DNA of 64,000 bases from Clostridia bacterium (GTDB lineage Bacteria > Bacillota > Clostridia > Oscillospirales > Acutalibacteraceae): positions 89,292-153,291 of the forward strand of contig JAGADF010000016.1 of NCBI GenBank assembly GCA_017613735.1, in the 5' to 3' direction. The notes under the pieces were generated by a model. It ran no database searches. It was not told the origin of the DNA and saw only the letters and a program-made list of their open reading frames with translations. Shown here one piece after another: positions 27,614-36,843 of this stretch; within the stretch, counting starts at the first letter, position 1, and every line of letters begins with the position of its first letter. The position numbers and the translations under genes are program-made.

Positions 27614-28628
27614 TTATCCATATTACAATCCTTACGGAGGGTATAATCCTCAGCAGTATCAGGAGCAGTACCGAAAAATCCAGCAGCAGAATAACGAAAA
27701 GCGGCAGTTCAGAAAAAGAAGTATGCTTGTCGCTCTTGGCATTATTCTGTTTCTGGTGATAAGCTACGGAATCTCATTTATTATTTACGCCGACAAAAGA
27801 CTCGGGAAATTATATCTCGACAACACTTCGTTTTCGCTTTGCTTTGATATCATAACGACCGTAGTTTCAATGTTCGGCGCGTACCTTATCATAAGGGCGC
27901 TTATTGACAGAAAGCATACCGCTTTTATACCGCTGGGTTTGCCCGAAAACAAAAAGCGCGCGTTTTTGCTTGTTCCTTTCGGAATACTTGCCTGTATTTC
28001 GGGCAGCTACGCGACTTATTATATGGACAGCGCGCTCGAGAGCATTTTCAACGTAACCTTTACCCAGCCCGAAATCAGCGAGCCGAAAACACCGATAGAG
28101 CTTGGTTTCTATTTAATGGCAAGCGTGCTTGTGCCCTGTATTTTTGAAGAAATCGCATTAAGAGCGGGCGCGCTTGAGGCTTTGAGAAAATACGGCGACT
28201 GGTTCGCCATAATCGCTTCCGCATTCGTTTTCGCCATTCTTCACGGCAATATGGTTCAGACTCCGTTTGCATTTGTCGCGGGTGTAGCGATAGGTTATAT
28301 CTACGTCGTTACGGGCAGTATCTGGCCCGGCGTTGCGATTCATTTCATTAATAATTTAGCTTCGTGCTCAAGTGAAATCGGAACGGTTTTCGGAATCAGC
28401 GACGCGGTTATAGAAAGCTTTTACGGTATTTATCTCGCCGTATTCGTTGTAGCGGGAACGGTTTGCTTTATAATTTATCTTTTCGATAAAAACAGACCGA
28501 AGCTCAATAAGGACACGTCAACGCTGACCCTTTCGCAGAAGATAACGGGATTTATAATTAACGTGCCTATGATTGCGAGCATTCTTTATATGGGCTTTAT
28601 AACGTCTATGTATATCGAACGGAAATGA
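27606..28628 (+). CDS. CPBP-family intramembrane protease
   Basis: 340 residues, about eight hydrophobic segments. The three CPBP/Abi motifs are present: [14 protein letters not shown] (EExxR), FAILHGN (FxxxH) and HFINNLAS (HxxxN). The N-terminal 40 residues are Asn/Tyr/Gln-rich ([18 protein letters not shown]) and cytoplasmic. Members are glutamic-type intramembrane proteases related to CAAX prenyl endopeptidases; bacterial substrates are mostly unknown. ATG 27606 lies inside the end of gyrA with GAGGGAG upstream, so translation is coupled to gyrA. Confidence 0.88.
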   Translation: MNNYPYYNPYGGYNPQQYQEQYRKIQQQNNEKRQFRKRSMLVALGIILFLVISYGISFIIYADKRLGKLYLDNTSFSLCFDIITTVVSMFGAYLIIRALIDRKHTAFIPLGLPENKKRAFLLVPFGILACISGSYATYYMDSALESIFNVTFTQPEISEPKTPIELGFYLMASVLVPCIFEEIALRAGALEALRKYGDWFAIIASAFVFAILHGNMVQTPFAFVAGVAIGYIYVVTGSIWPGVAIHFINNLASCSSEIGTVFGISDAVIESFYGIYLAVFVVAGTVCFIIYLFDKNRPKLNKDTSTLTLSQKITGFIINVPMIASILYMGFITSMYIERK

Positions 28629-29092
28629 CGTCAATGAACGAAAAAGAACTGATGGAAAAGGCTGTTTCCCTTGCGAAGGAATGCCTTGAGGAAGACGAGG
28701 TTCCCGTCGGCGCAGTTGTTGTACGCAACGGGGAAATAGTCGGCGAGGGAAGAAACCGCCGTGAAAAGGGAAAAAACGCCCTTTATCATGCGGAAATTGA
28801 GGCTATAGACAACGCCTGCAAAAAATTGGGCGGCTGGAGGCTTTGGGAGTGCGAAATGTACGTCACTCTTGAGCCGTGCCCTATGTGCGCGGGCGCAATA
28901 ATAAATTCAAGAATAAAAAAGGTCACCTTCGGCGCGTATGACAGGAAGAACGGCGCGTGCGGGTCGGTAATTGACCTTTTTTCTCTTCCGTTCAATCACA
29001 AGCCCGAAATGAACGGCGGATTTATGGAAGAGGAATGCGCAAAAATTCTTTCCGATTTCTTTTCGGAATTAAGGAGTAAGAAAAATGAGTGA
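28625..29092 (+). CDS. tadA: tRNA-specific adenosine deaminase
   Basis: 155 residues. Zinc deaminase motifs HAEIEAI and PCPMCAGAI are intact, and the EDEVPVGAVVV and NSRIKKVTFGAYD segments are typical of TadA. It converts A34 to inosine in tRNA-Arg(ACG). It starts at ATG 28625, overlapping the previous stop (ATGA); a second ATG three codons on is also possible, and neither has a strong ribosome site. It overlaps the next gene by 8 bases. Confidence 0.93.
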   Translation: MTSMNEKELMEKAVSLAKECLEEDEVPVGAVVVRNGEIVGEGRNRREKGKNALYHAEIEAIDNACKKLGGWRLWECEMYVTLEPCPMCAGAIINSRIKKVTFGAYDRKNGACGSVIDLFSLPFNHKPEMNGGFMEEECAKILSDFFSELRSKKNE

Positions 29093-29906
29093 AAACTGTA
29101 ACGGCAGATGCGAGGACTGCGCTTCGAAATGCGAGCAGAAGGACTTCAGAGAGCCGTTTAACGAGAAATCAAGCGTTAAAAAGGTAATAGGCGTAGTCAG
29201 CGGCAAAGGCGGCGTAGGTAAATCGCTCGTCACGTCGCTTCTCGCGGTAGCCGCCAATAAAAGCGGCAAAAAAACCGCCGTGCTTGACGCCGATATCACC
29301 GGCCCGTCAATCCCGAAATCTTTCGGCATTACGGAAAAAGCCATGGGAACGGACGACGGTCTTTTCCCGAACAGAAGTAAAAACGGAATTGAGATTATGT
29401 CCGTAAATCTTCTGCTTGAGGATGACGAGGCGCCTGTTGTATGGAGAGGTCCCGTTATTTCGGGCGTTGTCAAGCAATTCTGGCACGAGGTTATCTGGGG
29501 CGACCTTGATTATATGTTTATTGATATGCCTCCCGGAACGGGCGACGTTCCGCTTACGGTTTTCCAGTCGATTCCGCTTGACGGCATTATCATCGTCACC
29601 ACTCCGCAGGATTTGGTTTCAATGATAGTCAAAAAGGCATACAATATGGCTAAGCTTATGAATATTCCCGTGCTCGGAATAGTCGAAAATATGAGCTATG
29701 TTGAGTGCCCCGACTGCGGAAAGAAAATCTATGTTTTCGGCGAGGGCAAGAGCGAAAAAACAGCCGAAGAGCTTGGATTACCGCTTCTGGCTCAGCTGCC
29801 GATAAACACCTCTGTCGCCGAGCTTGTTGACAGGGGAGAGGTTGAGGACGTAGATACTCTTGACCTGTTTATCGCATTAAGAAAAATCGAAGAAATACTC
29901 GGTTAA
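29085..29906 (+). CDS. mrp: Mrp/NBP35-family P-loop ATPase, predicted Fe-S cluster carrier
   Basis: 273 residues. Deviant Walker A SGKGGVGKS, DADITGPSIPKSFG, and DMPPGTGD. The N-terminus carries four cysteines (CNGRCEDCASKC) as in the NBP35/Mrp group and the central CPDC pair that holds a bridging cluster. It probably assembles or delivers Fe-S clusters. It overlaps tadA by 8 bases and is the last gene before a strong terminator. Confidence 0.92.
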   Translation: MSENCNGRCEDCASKCEQKDFREPFNEKSSVKKVIGVVSGKGGVGKSLVTSLLAVAANKSGKKTAVLDADITGPSIPKSFGITEKAMGTDDGLFPNRSKNGIEIMSVNLLLEDDEAPVVWRGPVISGVVKQFWHEVIWGDLDYMFIDMPPGTGDVPLTVFQSIPLDGIIIVTTPQDLVSMIVKKAYNMAKLMNIPVLGIVENMSYVECPDCGKKIYVFGEGKSEKTAEELGLPLLAQLPINTSVAELVDRGEVEDVDTLDLFIALRKIEEILG

Positions 29907-29916
29907 GAGTAAAAAA

Positions 29917-29952
29917 GAAACGGGCTGACAGGAGACTGTCAGCCCGTTTTAA
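29917..29952. terminator. Bidirectional terminator after mrp
   Basis: AACGGGCTGACAG-GAGA-CTGTCAGCCCGTT, a 13-bp perfect stem with A/T tracts on both sides. It ends the rightward gyrase-mrp series and the leftward galE series. Confidence 0.92.
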
Positions 29953-29961
29953 TTATGTTAT

Positions 29962-30399
29962 TTACTGCTTGTCGAAATAATCTTTTCCAGAACAGATAAA
30001 GTATGTGCGGATGTAGTTGTCGGTTGAAAGAAAGACGATTTCGTTTGTTTCCTCGATATAGAAAACTCTGTCGCCGTCGCCCTCGTCGGACTCAACCTTT
30101 GTGAGAGCGTTCGGGTTGTTTATAACGTCGTTCGCCTTCTGAAGATATTCCTCGGCAGTTTTACAGTATGTATCCGTTCCGTGCTTTTTAAAGTGGTCTT
30201 TAAGCTTTTCTTTGGACTTGAAAGTGTATTGCGCGGTCTGCGCCTGTTCGGTCGAAACGGTTGTTTTCGCCGCCTTTTCGGTGGTTTTTGTGTCCGTATC
30301 GGTATGACCGAAAATCGCAGGGAAAAAGCATAAAAGAACACCGACAATTATTAACGGAAGCGATATTGCCGCCGCGTTTTTCTTTTTGTTTTCACTCAT
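29962..30399 (-). CDS. Membrane-anchored protein with possible BECR-fold (colicin/RelE-like) domain
   Basis: 145 residues: short basic N-terminus, one membrane helix (SLPLIIVGVLLCFFPAIF, residues 13-30), a Thr/Lys/Ala linker, then a compact domain. The domain pattern FKSKEKLKDHFKKHG, AEEYLQKAN, NEIVFLSTDNYIRTYF, DYF resembles Barnase-EndoU-colicin E5/D-RelE (BECR) nuclease-like modules seen in polymorphic toxins and phage proteins. No cysteine suited to lipidation precedes the domain. It lies 8 bases after galE at the end of the leftward train. No immunity partner is visible, so a toxin role is doubtful; treat the domain call as tentative. Confidence 0.6.
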   Translation of the reverse strand: MSENKKKNAAAISLPLIIVGVLLCFFPAIFGHTDTDTKTTEKAAKTTVSTEQAQTAQYTFKSKEKLKDHFKKHGTDTYCKTAEEYLQKANDVINNPNALTKVESDEGDGDRVFYIEETNEIVFLSTDNYIRTYFICSGKDYFDKQ

Positions 30400-30407
30400 A
30401 ATCCGTT

Positions 30408-31424
30408 TCAGTCCTCAAAGCCGTTGGGATTATTCTTCTGCCAGCGCCAGGAATCCATACACATATCGTCGATATTTTTTTCGGCAACCCAGCCGAGTTT
30501 TACTCTTGCCTTTGTGGGATTCGAATAAAGCCGCGCAAGGTCGCCCGCTCTTCGCGGACCTATCTTGTAATTGAGCTTGAAACCGCAGGCTTTTTCAAAC
30601 GCCTCGATTATCTGGAGAACGCTGTAACCGTTGCCCGTACCGAGATTGTAAACCTCGACGCGGTTTGATTTGAAGCTGTCCTCAAGCGCCTTGAGATGGC
30701 CTTTCGCAAGGTCGACAACGTGTATGTAGTCGCGTATGCAGGTGCCGTCGGGAGTGTCATAGTCGTTGCCGAAAACCGTAAGGCAGGGCAGCTTGCCGAC
30801 CGCGACCTGAGTGACATAGGGCAGAAGATTGTTCGGAATGCCGTTCGGATTTTCGCCGATTCTTCCGCTTTCGTGTGCGCCGATGGGGTTAAAGTAACGA
30901 AGCAGGGTAACGCTCCATTCATTGTCGGCGGTATATAAATCCTTGAGAATAATCTCAATCATATATTTCGTCGTGCCGTAGGGATTTGTCGTGCCGCCGG
31001 TCTTCATTTCCTCGTTAAGAGGGGATTCGTTTTCGGTGCCGTAAACCGTAGCCGAGGAGCTGAAAACTATATTTTTACATCCGTTTTCGCGCATAACCTC
31101 GCAAAGGGTGATTGTGCCGCCGATATTATTGTCGTAATATTCGAGCGGTTTGTAAACGCTTTCGCCGACAGCCTTCAGTCCCGCGAAATGAATTACGGCG
31201 TCGATTTTATCTTCCTTAAAAATTTTATCAAGCTTCTCCCTGTCGCGGATATCGCATTCGAAGAACTTAAAATCCTTCCCCGTGATTTCCTTAACCCTGT
31301 CAAGAGAGGCTTTTTTACTGTTAAAGAGGTTGTCTACGACCGTTATGTCGTAGCCCGCGTTAAGAAGCTCAATGCAGGTGTGAGAGCCGATATATCCGGC
31401 GCCGCCGGTTACGAGAATTCTCAT
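30408..31424 (-). CDS. galE: UDP-glucose 4-epimerase
   Basis: 338 residues of the extended SDR family. N-terminal GGAGYIGSH, the SSATVYG serine and YGTTKYMIE (YxxxK) catalytic motif, NPIGAHESGRIGE, and the terminal LGWVAEKNIDDMCMDSWRWQ region are GalE-specific. It interconverts UDP-glucose and UDP-galactose for envelope glycans and galactose use. Start ATG 31424 after AAGGAG, 24 bases downstream of the SpoIID-fusion gene. galU, which makes UDP-glucose, is elsewhere in the window at about 49 kb. Confidence 0.95.
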   Translation of the reverse strand: MRILVTGGAGYIGSHTCIELLNAGYDITVVDNLFNSKKASLDRVKEITGKDFKFFECDIRDREKLDKIFKEDKIDAVIHFAGLKAVGESVYKPLEYYDNNIGGTITLCEVMRENGCKNIVFSSSATVYGTENESPLNEEMKTGGTTNPYGTTKYMIEIILKDLYTADNEWSVTLLRYFNPIGAHESGRIGENPNGIPNNLLPYVTQVAVGKLPCLTVFGNDYDTPDGTCIRDYIHVVDLAKGHLKALEDSFKSNRVEVYNLGTGNGYSVLQIIEAFEKACGFKLNYKIGPRRAGDLARLYSNPTKARVKLGWVAEKNIDDMCMDSWRWQKNNPNGFED

Positions 31425-31448
31425 AAAATTACTCCTTGATATAAACGC

Positions 31449-33614
31449 TTAATCCTGCTTTTTGGTTGTGGATTCCGTTGTGGATTCGTTTTCGGACTCG
31501 GAGGGCTTTTCGGTTGAGGAAGCTTCCTCGGTTTCCTCTTCCTCGTCTTCAACGCCTATAAGCTCCGCGCCCTTATAGAAGTAAGCAAGAATGTCGTCAT
31601 AGGTTGCGTTTTCGCGTCTTGCCATTCTGATAGCTCCGCGCTGCGAAAGACCTACGCCGCTGCCGAAGCCGTAGCAGGTGAATACAAACTCCTTGTTTGT
31701 CGCGTTATAGGAAACGTCGAAGCACACGGAGGTAATCCTGTTTTCGCTGTTGGAGTTTACCATCTGGGCAAAATCGTAGCCGCTGATAATCTCTTTGCCG
31801 ACAGTGATTTTTTCTACATAGCCCGAATCGCCGTCAAACGCCTTGTCCTGAGATTCAATTTTAATCCAGGTTTTCGGGTCGTTTGAAACCTCGGCGAGAT
31901 TTTCGGAGGTTGCCTTATATACAATACTGCTCAGCTCGGTTGAAGAAATTGTAACGTCGTATTTGTAGTCGTCGGTTCTCTTGTCCGAGTCGACGTCAAC
32001 CGATACAAGATAGGGAAGGTCAACGCCGTAAACGCTTTCGGCGGAAGCGGTCTTGCCCGCGGAATAACGGGTGAACGGGGCGGCGATAACGTATTTTTCA
32101 AACGCAAGATATTCGCCGTAAACCGCGTCGACAGCCTGCTTGACCTCGGCGTCGGCCGTATTGGCAATCTCGACGTCGGAAATGTCGAAATCGTTATCTC
32201 TGTACTTGAGGTTGGTGAACATGACAACCGCCATAGCTTTAAGGGCTTCCTCGTTCCAGTCGTCCTCGTCGTTAATGGCGTTCTGGACTATAAGCGCAAG
32301 AGCGTCTCTGGCGTCCATTTCCTCGCCGTTTCTTGTGAACTTGTCGGGAGCGTTATCGCTCATTCTTACCTGATGCTCTTCCTTGCCCTTTATAAGGTCG
32401 ACAATGTGAACCATAAGATTTTTAATCTCTGCGGGTTCAACGACTTCCTTTTCGGTGGTTGTAACCGTCGTGGGCTGGGTTGAAGGCTCGGTCGTAGGCT
32501 CTTTTTTGCCTCTGCCGTCAAGAATCTTGAATACTATGCCCGCGCCGAGGCACAGGACGAGAATTATAATTAAAGTAATGAGAATTATTTTAACGGTTTT
32601 CTTTTCGGCGACCTTTTCGTGAACAATATTGTCCGTGCCTATTGCGTTTTCGGAGAGCACGCCGTAAGCGTTCTGACCGAGAAGGGTAATCGCCTCTTCG
32701 GTTGCGGCGGTGACGAGGCTTTCGTCCTCTTCGCCGTCCTCGGCATAAAAGCGCCTTGCAATCGCTTTTTCGCCGTCTGTTATGGAAATGCAGACACCTC
32801 TGCCGTTATCGTCGTCAAACGGGTCGGAAATTACCGCGCCAAGCTCTGTGTGGGAAAGATTCTTTGCGGCGCGCGCAAGCTGAACCGAATAGGAAACGAC
32901 GTCTATATCGCCTCTGTCCTCGACATGGGGAGCGAAAACGAAAAGGTCATCGCTGCCTTCGATTCTTTTTATTACGGCGTCGATTATCTCCTCCTGCTTA
33001 TTTGCGCAGAATGCGACGGAGGCGTTAGCTTCCTTAAGAAGATTAACGCTTCTTACAAGCGGGTCGGAGAATACGGCCTTTTCCTTTTTCGGAGCGGGGG
33101 GCGCGTCCTCGTTTACCGGCTCGCCGAAAAGCCCTACAAGATAGGGAATGATTTCATTGTTTAAAAGCGCGTCAACGCGATTCTTGTCAAGGGGAAGCAT
33201 AATAAACAGCTTCGAGCCCTTCTGAACGGAAAACGCGGAGAACATACCGTCGACCGACGGGAATATCTTTGCGCCTTCGGGGAAGAGCGAATGCGAAGTG
33301 ATTTTCTTTTCGTCAAGGTCGCTGTTATCGCTTACCATTGCTCTGATAGTTGCGTCCTCGTCAAGAATGTAGCCCATGGCGGGGAGCAGTTTCTTTTTGA
33401 TTTTGTTGTAAATCGGTTTTTCGACCGCAACAACCGTAAGAGCTTCATTTTTGAGACTTTCCGCAAGAGGCGCAAGCATCTCCGCAGGTTCGGAGAAATC
33501 CTCAAACTCAATCTCATTTGAGGCAAAGCCGTGAAGCGCGTCGGCAATTTTTGCCTCAAGCTTTCTCTGCGACAAATCCCTTTCGGAGCAGAGAGAAAAC
33601 ATTCTGATTCTCAT
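31449..33614 (-). CDS. CinA-like domain, membrane helix and SpoIID/LytB domain fusion
   Basis: 721 residues in three parts. Residues 1-165 resemble the CinA molybdopterin-type domain (LFPEGAKIFP...SAFSVQKGSKLFIMLP...NNEIIPYL) but lack the TGGLGPTxDD motif. Residues 185-320 follow the PncC/CinA-C pattern (LGAVISDPFDD, GVCISITDG, TAATEEAITLL) but lack AESCTGG. A membrane helix at 341-365 is followed by a Thr-rich linker and a SpoIID-like domain (YSAGKTASAESVYGVDLPYLVSV, GFGSGVGLSQRGA at 649-661) and an acidic/Ser-Thr tail. SpoIID proteins cleave glycan strands. Orientation predicts the CinA-like half inside and SpoIID outside. It lies between a sortase gene and galE. ATG start, ribosome site AAAGG. 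Confidence 0.78.
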   Translation of the reverse strand: MRIRMFSLCSERDLSQRKLEAKIADALHGFASNEIEFEDFSEPAEMLAPLAESLKNEALTVVAVEKPIYNKIKKKLLPAMGYILDEDATIRAMVSDNSDLDEKKITSHSLFPEGAKIFPSVDGMFSAFSVQKGSKLFIMLPLDKNRVDALLNNEIIPYLVGLFGEPVNEDAPPAPKKEKAVFSDPLVRSVNLLKEANASVAFCANKQEEIIDAVIKRIEGSDDLFVFAPHVEDRGDIDVVSYSVQLARAAKNLSHTELGAVISDPFDDDNGRGVCISITDGEKAIARRFYAEDGEEDESLVTAATEEAITLLGQNAYGVLSENAIGTDNIVHEKVAEKKTVKIILITLIIILVLCLGAGIVFKILDGRGKKEPTTEPSTQPTTVTTTEKEVVEPAEIKNLMVHIVDLIKGKEEHQVRMSDNAPDKFTRNGEEMDARDALALIVQNAINDEDDWNEEALKAMAVVMFTNLKYRDNDFDISDVEIANTADAEVKQAVDAVYGEYLAFEKYVIAAPFTRYSAGKTASAESVYGVDLPYLVSVDVDSDKRTDDYKYDVTISSTELSSIVYKATSENLAEVSNDPKTWIKIESQDKAFDGDSGYVEKITVGKEIISGYDFAQMVNSNSENRITSVCFDVSYNATNKEFVFTCYGFGSGVGLSQRGAIRMARRENATYDDILAYFYKGAELIGVEDEEEETEEASSTEKPSESENESTTESTTKKQD

Positions 33615-33684
33615 TATCTTTTATTCCTTTCGTATGTGACGGACACGCCGTCTCTATATATTCGGGTTTCGCCCGATTTTTACA

Positions 33685-35319
33685 TTATGACGGATACCAC
33701 TTTTCGGCGTCTTCAAAGGGATTGTCAACGCCCTTGGTTTCATACCATTTTGCGGGGTATCTCGGATTATCGTTCACCGTGACCTTGCCGTGAGACGTCG
33801 GATTTTCACCGGGACGGACCATTCTTGCAAGAACTACAAGGCGCGCGTCCTCAAACTCATAGGTACAGGTCGAAAGAGTAAGCAGCTTGTCGCCGGGTTC
33901 GATATCGACGCCCGTTGTGTAGAGCTTTCTTTCGTCGACTGCCTGAATATAGCTTTCGAACGCTTCATCGCTGGTAAGGTGATTGAAAATGAAATTGAAA
34001 AGATAGCCGTTGTCGTCCTCAGCCTTGCTGTTTGAAATGAAAACGGCGTAAATCTTGAAATTGTAGTCGCCGTAAAGGGTTGAAAGTGTGATAACGGGCG
34101 CGTTTTCAAAGCCTTCGGGCTTCTGGTACTTTGAAAGCTCGGCAAACATAAGGCCGTCTTTCATATGGTGACCGTAGATAATCGTATTCATGCTCAGATT
34201 TCTTATGTTGTCGCGGAAATCCATAAACGGACATCCGTAACGGCTGTACTGGCCGTAGAAATCCTGCTTAAGATACTTTTCGTTGTTTTCCGCCTTGACG
34301 ACCTGAACGTTAATCTGCGTGTTGGGAATACTAAGCCACGCAACAAACTCGGGGTTAAGCGCGTAAAGACGGGCGTATTTTATATTCATACCGCCGGGGA
34401 ATTCGACGTCGGGATATTCCTTCTTGATTTTTTTCCATTCGTCCTGCGTTTCGGCTTCGTTTTTTGTTTCGACTATATATTTTTCGAGCTCGCCTGTCTG
34501 CTTGATATTTCTCTGGCGCTGAATATACAGAGAGCCGAAGAAGCACGCGCAACCGATAATCGTAAGAACCGAAAGCACGCTTACGGTTTTACGAAGCTTT
34601 TCTTTAGCCGAATCGCGTTTGTTCGGGAAGGTGTTATATAAAAACTTGTTAAGACCTTTTCTTTCTTTTATATCGGCGGTGCGGTCGAAAGCGACCATTG
34701 AAATACTGTTGACGTCTTCGGAGTCGGCGGATTCGAGAGCCGATTCGATTTCTCTGATTCCGGCGTTGCTGAGCACGGTTTCCTCCGCGCCGGAACGCTT
34801 TATTACGGGCGCGTTTTCGTTATTCGCAAGTTCGTCAAGCTCTGCCGCGGAAGAGGATTTTTTAATGCCCTTCTTCTTTTCGAGCTTCATATTTTTCTTG
34901 CGCTGTTTCTTAGCCGCCTTTTCTTCTTTTTTTGTTTCCTTTTCAAGATTTTTCGCGCTGCGCTTTCTTGAAAATTCAGCCTCTTTTTCGGAGAGCTTTT
35001 TTTCAAGCTCTTCTTCTTTCTGCGCTTTCTTCGCTTCCTTAGACGAAGCGGGGGGAGAGGGCAGTTTTTCATTTATAATCTTTCTCGAAGGCGCACTGAC
35101 CTTAACGGGAATCTCGCTTTCCTCCTCGTCGTCCTCAAGCAGCTTATAGATATTGTCTATTGCCGCTTCGGTTTCGGGGTCGCGCTTTTTCCCGCTGTTC
35201 ATCAGCTCGTCGAAGAGGGAAACGCCGTCGCTTCCGTCGTCGTCAAGCCGAAGCTCACGCCTTAAATCCTCAAAGGATTCGGCGCGGTATGTGTTTTTAT
35301 TGTTCTCTTCGGGATTCAT
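33685..35319 (-). CDS. Class B sortase-like transpeptidase with long cytoplasmic arm
   Basis: 544 residues. The C-terminal sortase domain (about 315-520) has the catalytic triad: His in IIYGHHM (H384), Cys in LLTLSTC (C485), Arg in DARLVVLAR (R493); DNGYLFN and the spacing fit class B. A membrane helix is at 246-265. Unusually, about 245 residues precede it on the cytoplasmic side, with an acidic N-third and a Lys/Glu coiled-coil-like stretch (92-155). I chose ATG 35319 (GAGGTAAACAG before it) 4 bases after the upstream sortase stop; a longer in-frame start inside that gene has no support. No LPxTG/NPxTN substrate was seen in the window. Confidence 0.86.
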   Translation of the reverse strand: MNPEENNKNTYRAESFEDLRRELRLDDDGSDGVSLFDELMNSGKKRDPETEAAIDNIYKLLEDDEEESEIPVKVSAPSRKIINEKLPSPPASSKEAKKAQKEEELEKKLSEKEAEFSRKRSAKNLEKETKKEEKAAKKQRKKNMKLEKKKGIKKSSSAAELDELANNENAPVIKRSGAEETVLSNAGIREIESALESADSEDVNSISMVAFDRTADIKERKGLNKFLYNTFPNKRDSAKEKLRKTVSVLSVLTIIGCACFFGSLYIQRQRNIKQTGELEKYIVETKNEAETQDEWKKIKKEYPDVEFPGGMNIKYARLYALNPEFVAWLSIPNTQINVQVVKAENNEKYLKQDFYGQYSRYGCPFMDFRDNIRNLSMNTIIYGHHMKDGLMFAELSKYQKPEGFENAPVITLSTLYGDYNFKIYAVFISNSKAEDDNGYLFNFIFNHLTSDEAFESYIQAVDERKLYTTGVDIEPGDKLLTLSTCTYEFEDARLVVLARMVRPGENPTSHGKVTVNDNPRYPAKWYETKGVDNPFEDAEKWYPS

Positions 35320-35323
35320 CTGT

Positions 35324-36352
35324 TTACCTCGTGGCAATCGGTTCCCATCTGTCGTCGTTGGCATAGGGGTTTTCAAGCTTGTTTTTAGTATACCAGATTT
35401 GCGGGAATTTAGCATTTGAGTTGGCTGTTGCCTGAGTTACGTCAACCTTGTCGCTCTCGCCGTCTCTGACAGCGCGCGCAACGATAACGCACCTGCCGTC
35501 CGCGCGTCTTGACGAGGAAAAGTCAAGCATTTTGGTACAGGTTGAAAGAATTAAAAGCTTATCCGAGGGCATGACGTCGACCGTCGTATTGATAAGCGAG
35601 CGCTTTGTAAGCTCGCTGAGGAAAGCCTTGTAATTCTCGCCCTGAAGATAGGGATAGATATAGTTGAAAAGGTAACCGTTGTCTTCATTTTCGGAAGCCG
35701 TAGTGATGAAAACGGAGAATACCTTCCATTTCTGCTTTTTAAGAATAGTGTCAAATTCGATTACGGGAGCCTTTTTGTAGAAGTCAAGCTGTTCGTAGTT
35801 CTCAAGAGGGGAGAACATTGTTCCGTCATAAAAATTGTGACCGTAGATAATAAAGCTTGTGTCGTCGCCCGCAATATCGTTACGGCAGTCAAGATAAATG
35901 CTGCCGCGTTCGGAGTAATTTCTGTAAAAATCGTACTGAAGATACGCGCTGTTGTTTTCGCACTGAACGACGGGGAAGTCTATTGTGGTTTCGGGAACCT
36001 TAATCCAGCCTACAAGGTGGTCGTTAGCCGCGTAAGCCGCCTTGTATTCGTCAAGAATGCCCGCGGGGAAAGAGACGCCGTCATAGTTTTTATTGAACGC
36101 GCCTTCGTTTACGTCGAATGTTGTAAGCTCCGCCAGTTCAAGAGCTTCCTTTTTGCTTTTCTGAATATCGGCAAAGGTGACCGCCGTGTAAATACCCGTA
36201 GCTACAATTACAAGAGCGAGAATGACAAGAACGGCGTTAAGAATAATGTTCTTCGCCTTTTTCTTCATCTGTTTTCTGTTTTCGTAATAAGCCTCCGCCT
36301 GCTCGGGCGTAACGTGAATGTTGCCCTGGGCGTCGAGATAATCGTGAGTCAT
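35324..36352 (-). CDS. srtB: Class B sortase
   Basis: 342 residues: cytoplasmic N-terminus of about 33 residues, one membrane helix (35-57), then the sortase domain. Catalytic residues: H172 in IIYGHNF, C272 in LLILSTC, R287 in DGRCVIVARA. DNGYLFNYIYPYL and the long loop before the cysteine suit class B enzymes, which link proteins or pilins to the peptidoglycan cross-bridge. Its start overlaps the pncC stop by one base, so translation is coupled. A second sortase follows 4 bases later. Confidence 0.9.
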   Translation of the reverse strand: MTHDYLDAQGNIHVTPEQAEAYYENRKQMKKKAKNIILNAVLVILALVIVATGIYTAVTFADIQKSKKEALELAELTTFDVNEGAFNKNYDGVSFPAGILDEYKAAYAANDHLVGWIKVPETTIDFPVVQCENNSAYLQYDFYRNYSERGSIYLDCRNDIAGDDTSFIIYGHNFYDGTMFSPLENYEQLDFYKKAPVIEFDTILKKQKWKVFSVFITTASENEDNGYLFNYIYPYLQGENYKAFLSELTKRSLINTTVDVMPSDKLLILSTCTKMLDFSSSRRADGRCVIVARAVRDGESDKVDVTQATANSNAKFPQIWYTKNKLENPYANDDRWEPIATR

Positions 36353-36840
36353 CAGCCTTCACCCTCAATTAAATCTGTAATCATTTGTAATGCAAGGTCC
36401 GCCGCGCGTTCGCGGTTGAGCATTCTTGCGCCCTGCTGACCGGTGAGGTTCGGTCTGAAGGATTCGACCGAAACGCCGCTCATATCCGATACAGCGACTA
36501 TTATAACCTTTTCGTCGTCGGAAAGACCTTCGACGGGGGAGGCGTAACCGGTAATGCCTACGCCTATGTCCGCGCCGGTTTTCTTGCGTATGCCGTCCGC
36601 CATTTCCTTTGCGGTTTTTACGCTGACGGCGGTAAAGCGCTCGAGCGTTTCGCTCTTTACGCCGACAAGGTGTCTTTTAACCCTGTCCGAATAGCAGACA
36701 ACGCCGCATTCGAATACCTTTGAAGCGCCGTCGACGTCGGTTATTTTTTTTGCGAGGAGTCCGCCCGTGCAGCTTTCCGCAAGGGCGATTTTGAGTTTCT
36801 TTTGAGTAAGGAGTTTAACGGCTTTTTCCTCAAGTTTCAT
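36352..36840 (-). CDS. pncC: CinA C-terminal family protein, nicotinamide-nucleotide amidase PncC
   Basis: 162 residues, stand-alone CinA-C domain: KIALAESCTGGLLAKKIT with the catalytic serine, VVCYSDRVKRHLVGV, GADIGVGITGYASP. It hydrolyses nicotinamide mononucleotide to nicotinate mononucleotide in NAD salvage. Start ATG 36840, three bases after thiI, with GAGG inside the thiI end. An apparently degenerate CinA relative is fused to SpoIID two genes downstream in the same series. Confidence 0.9.
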   Translation of the reverse strand: MKLEEKAVKLLTQKKLKIALAESCTGGLLAKKITDVDGASKVFECGVVCYSDRVKRHLVGVKSETLERFTAVSVKTAKEMADGIRKKTGADIGVGITGYASPVEGLSDDEKVIIVAVSDMSGVSVESFRPNLTGQQGARMLNRERAADLALQMITDLIEGEG

Positions 36841-36843
36841 TTT

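Noticed and set aside
31188-31439. 83-codon plus-strand frame opposite galE
   Set aside because: Antisense shadow of the conserved N-terminal NAD-binding region of galE.
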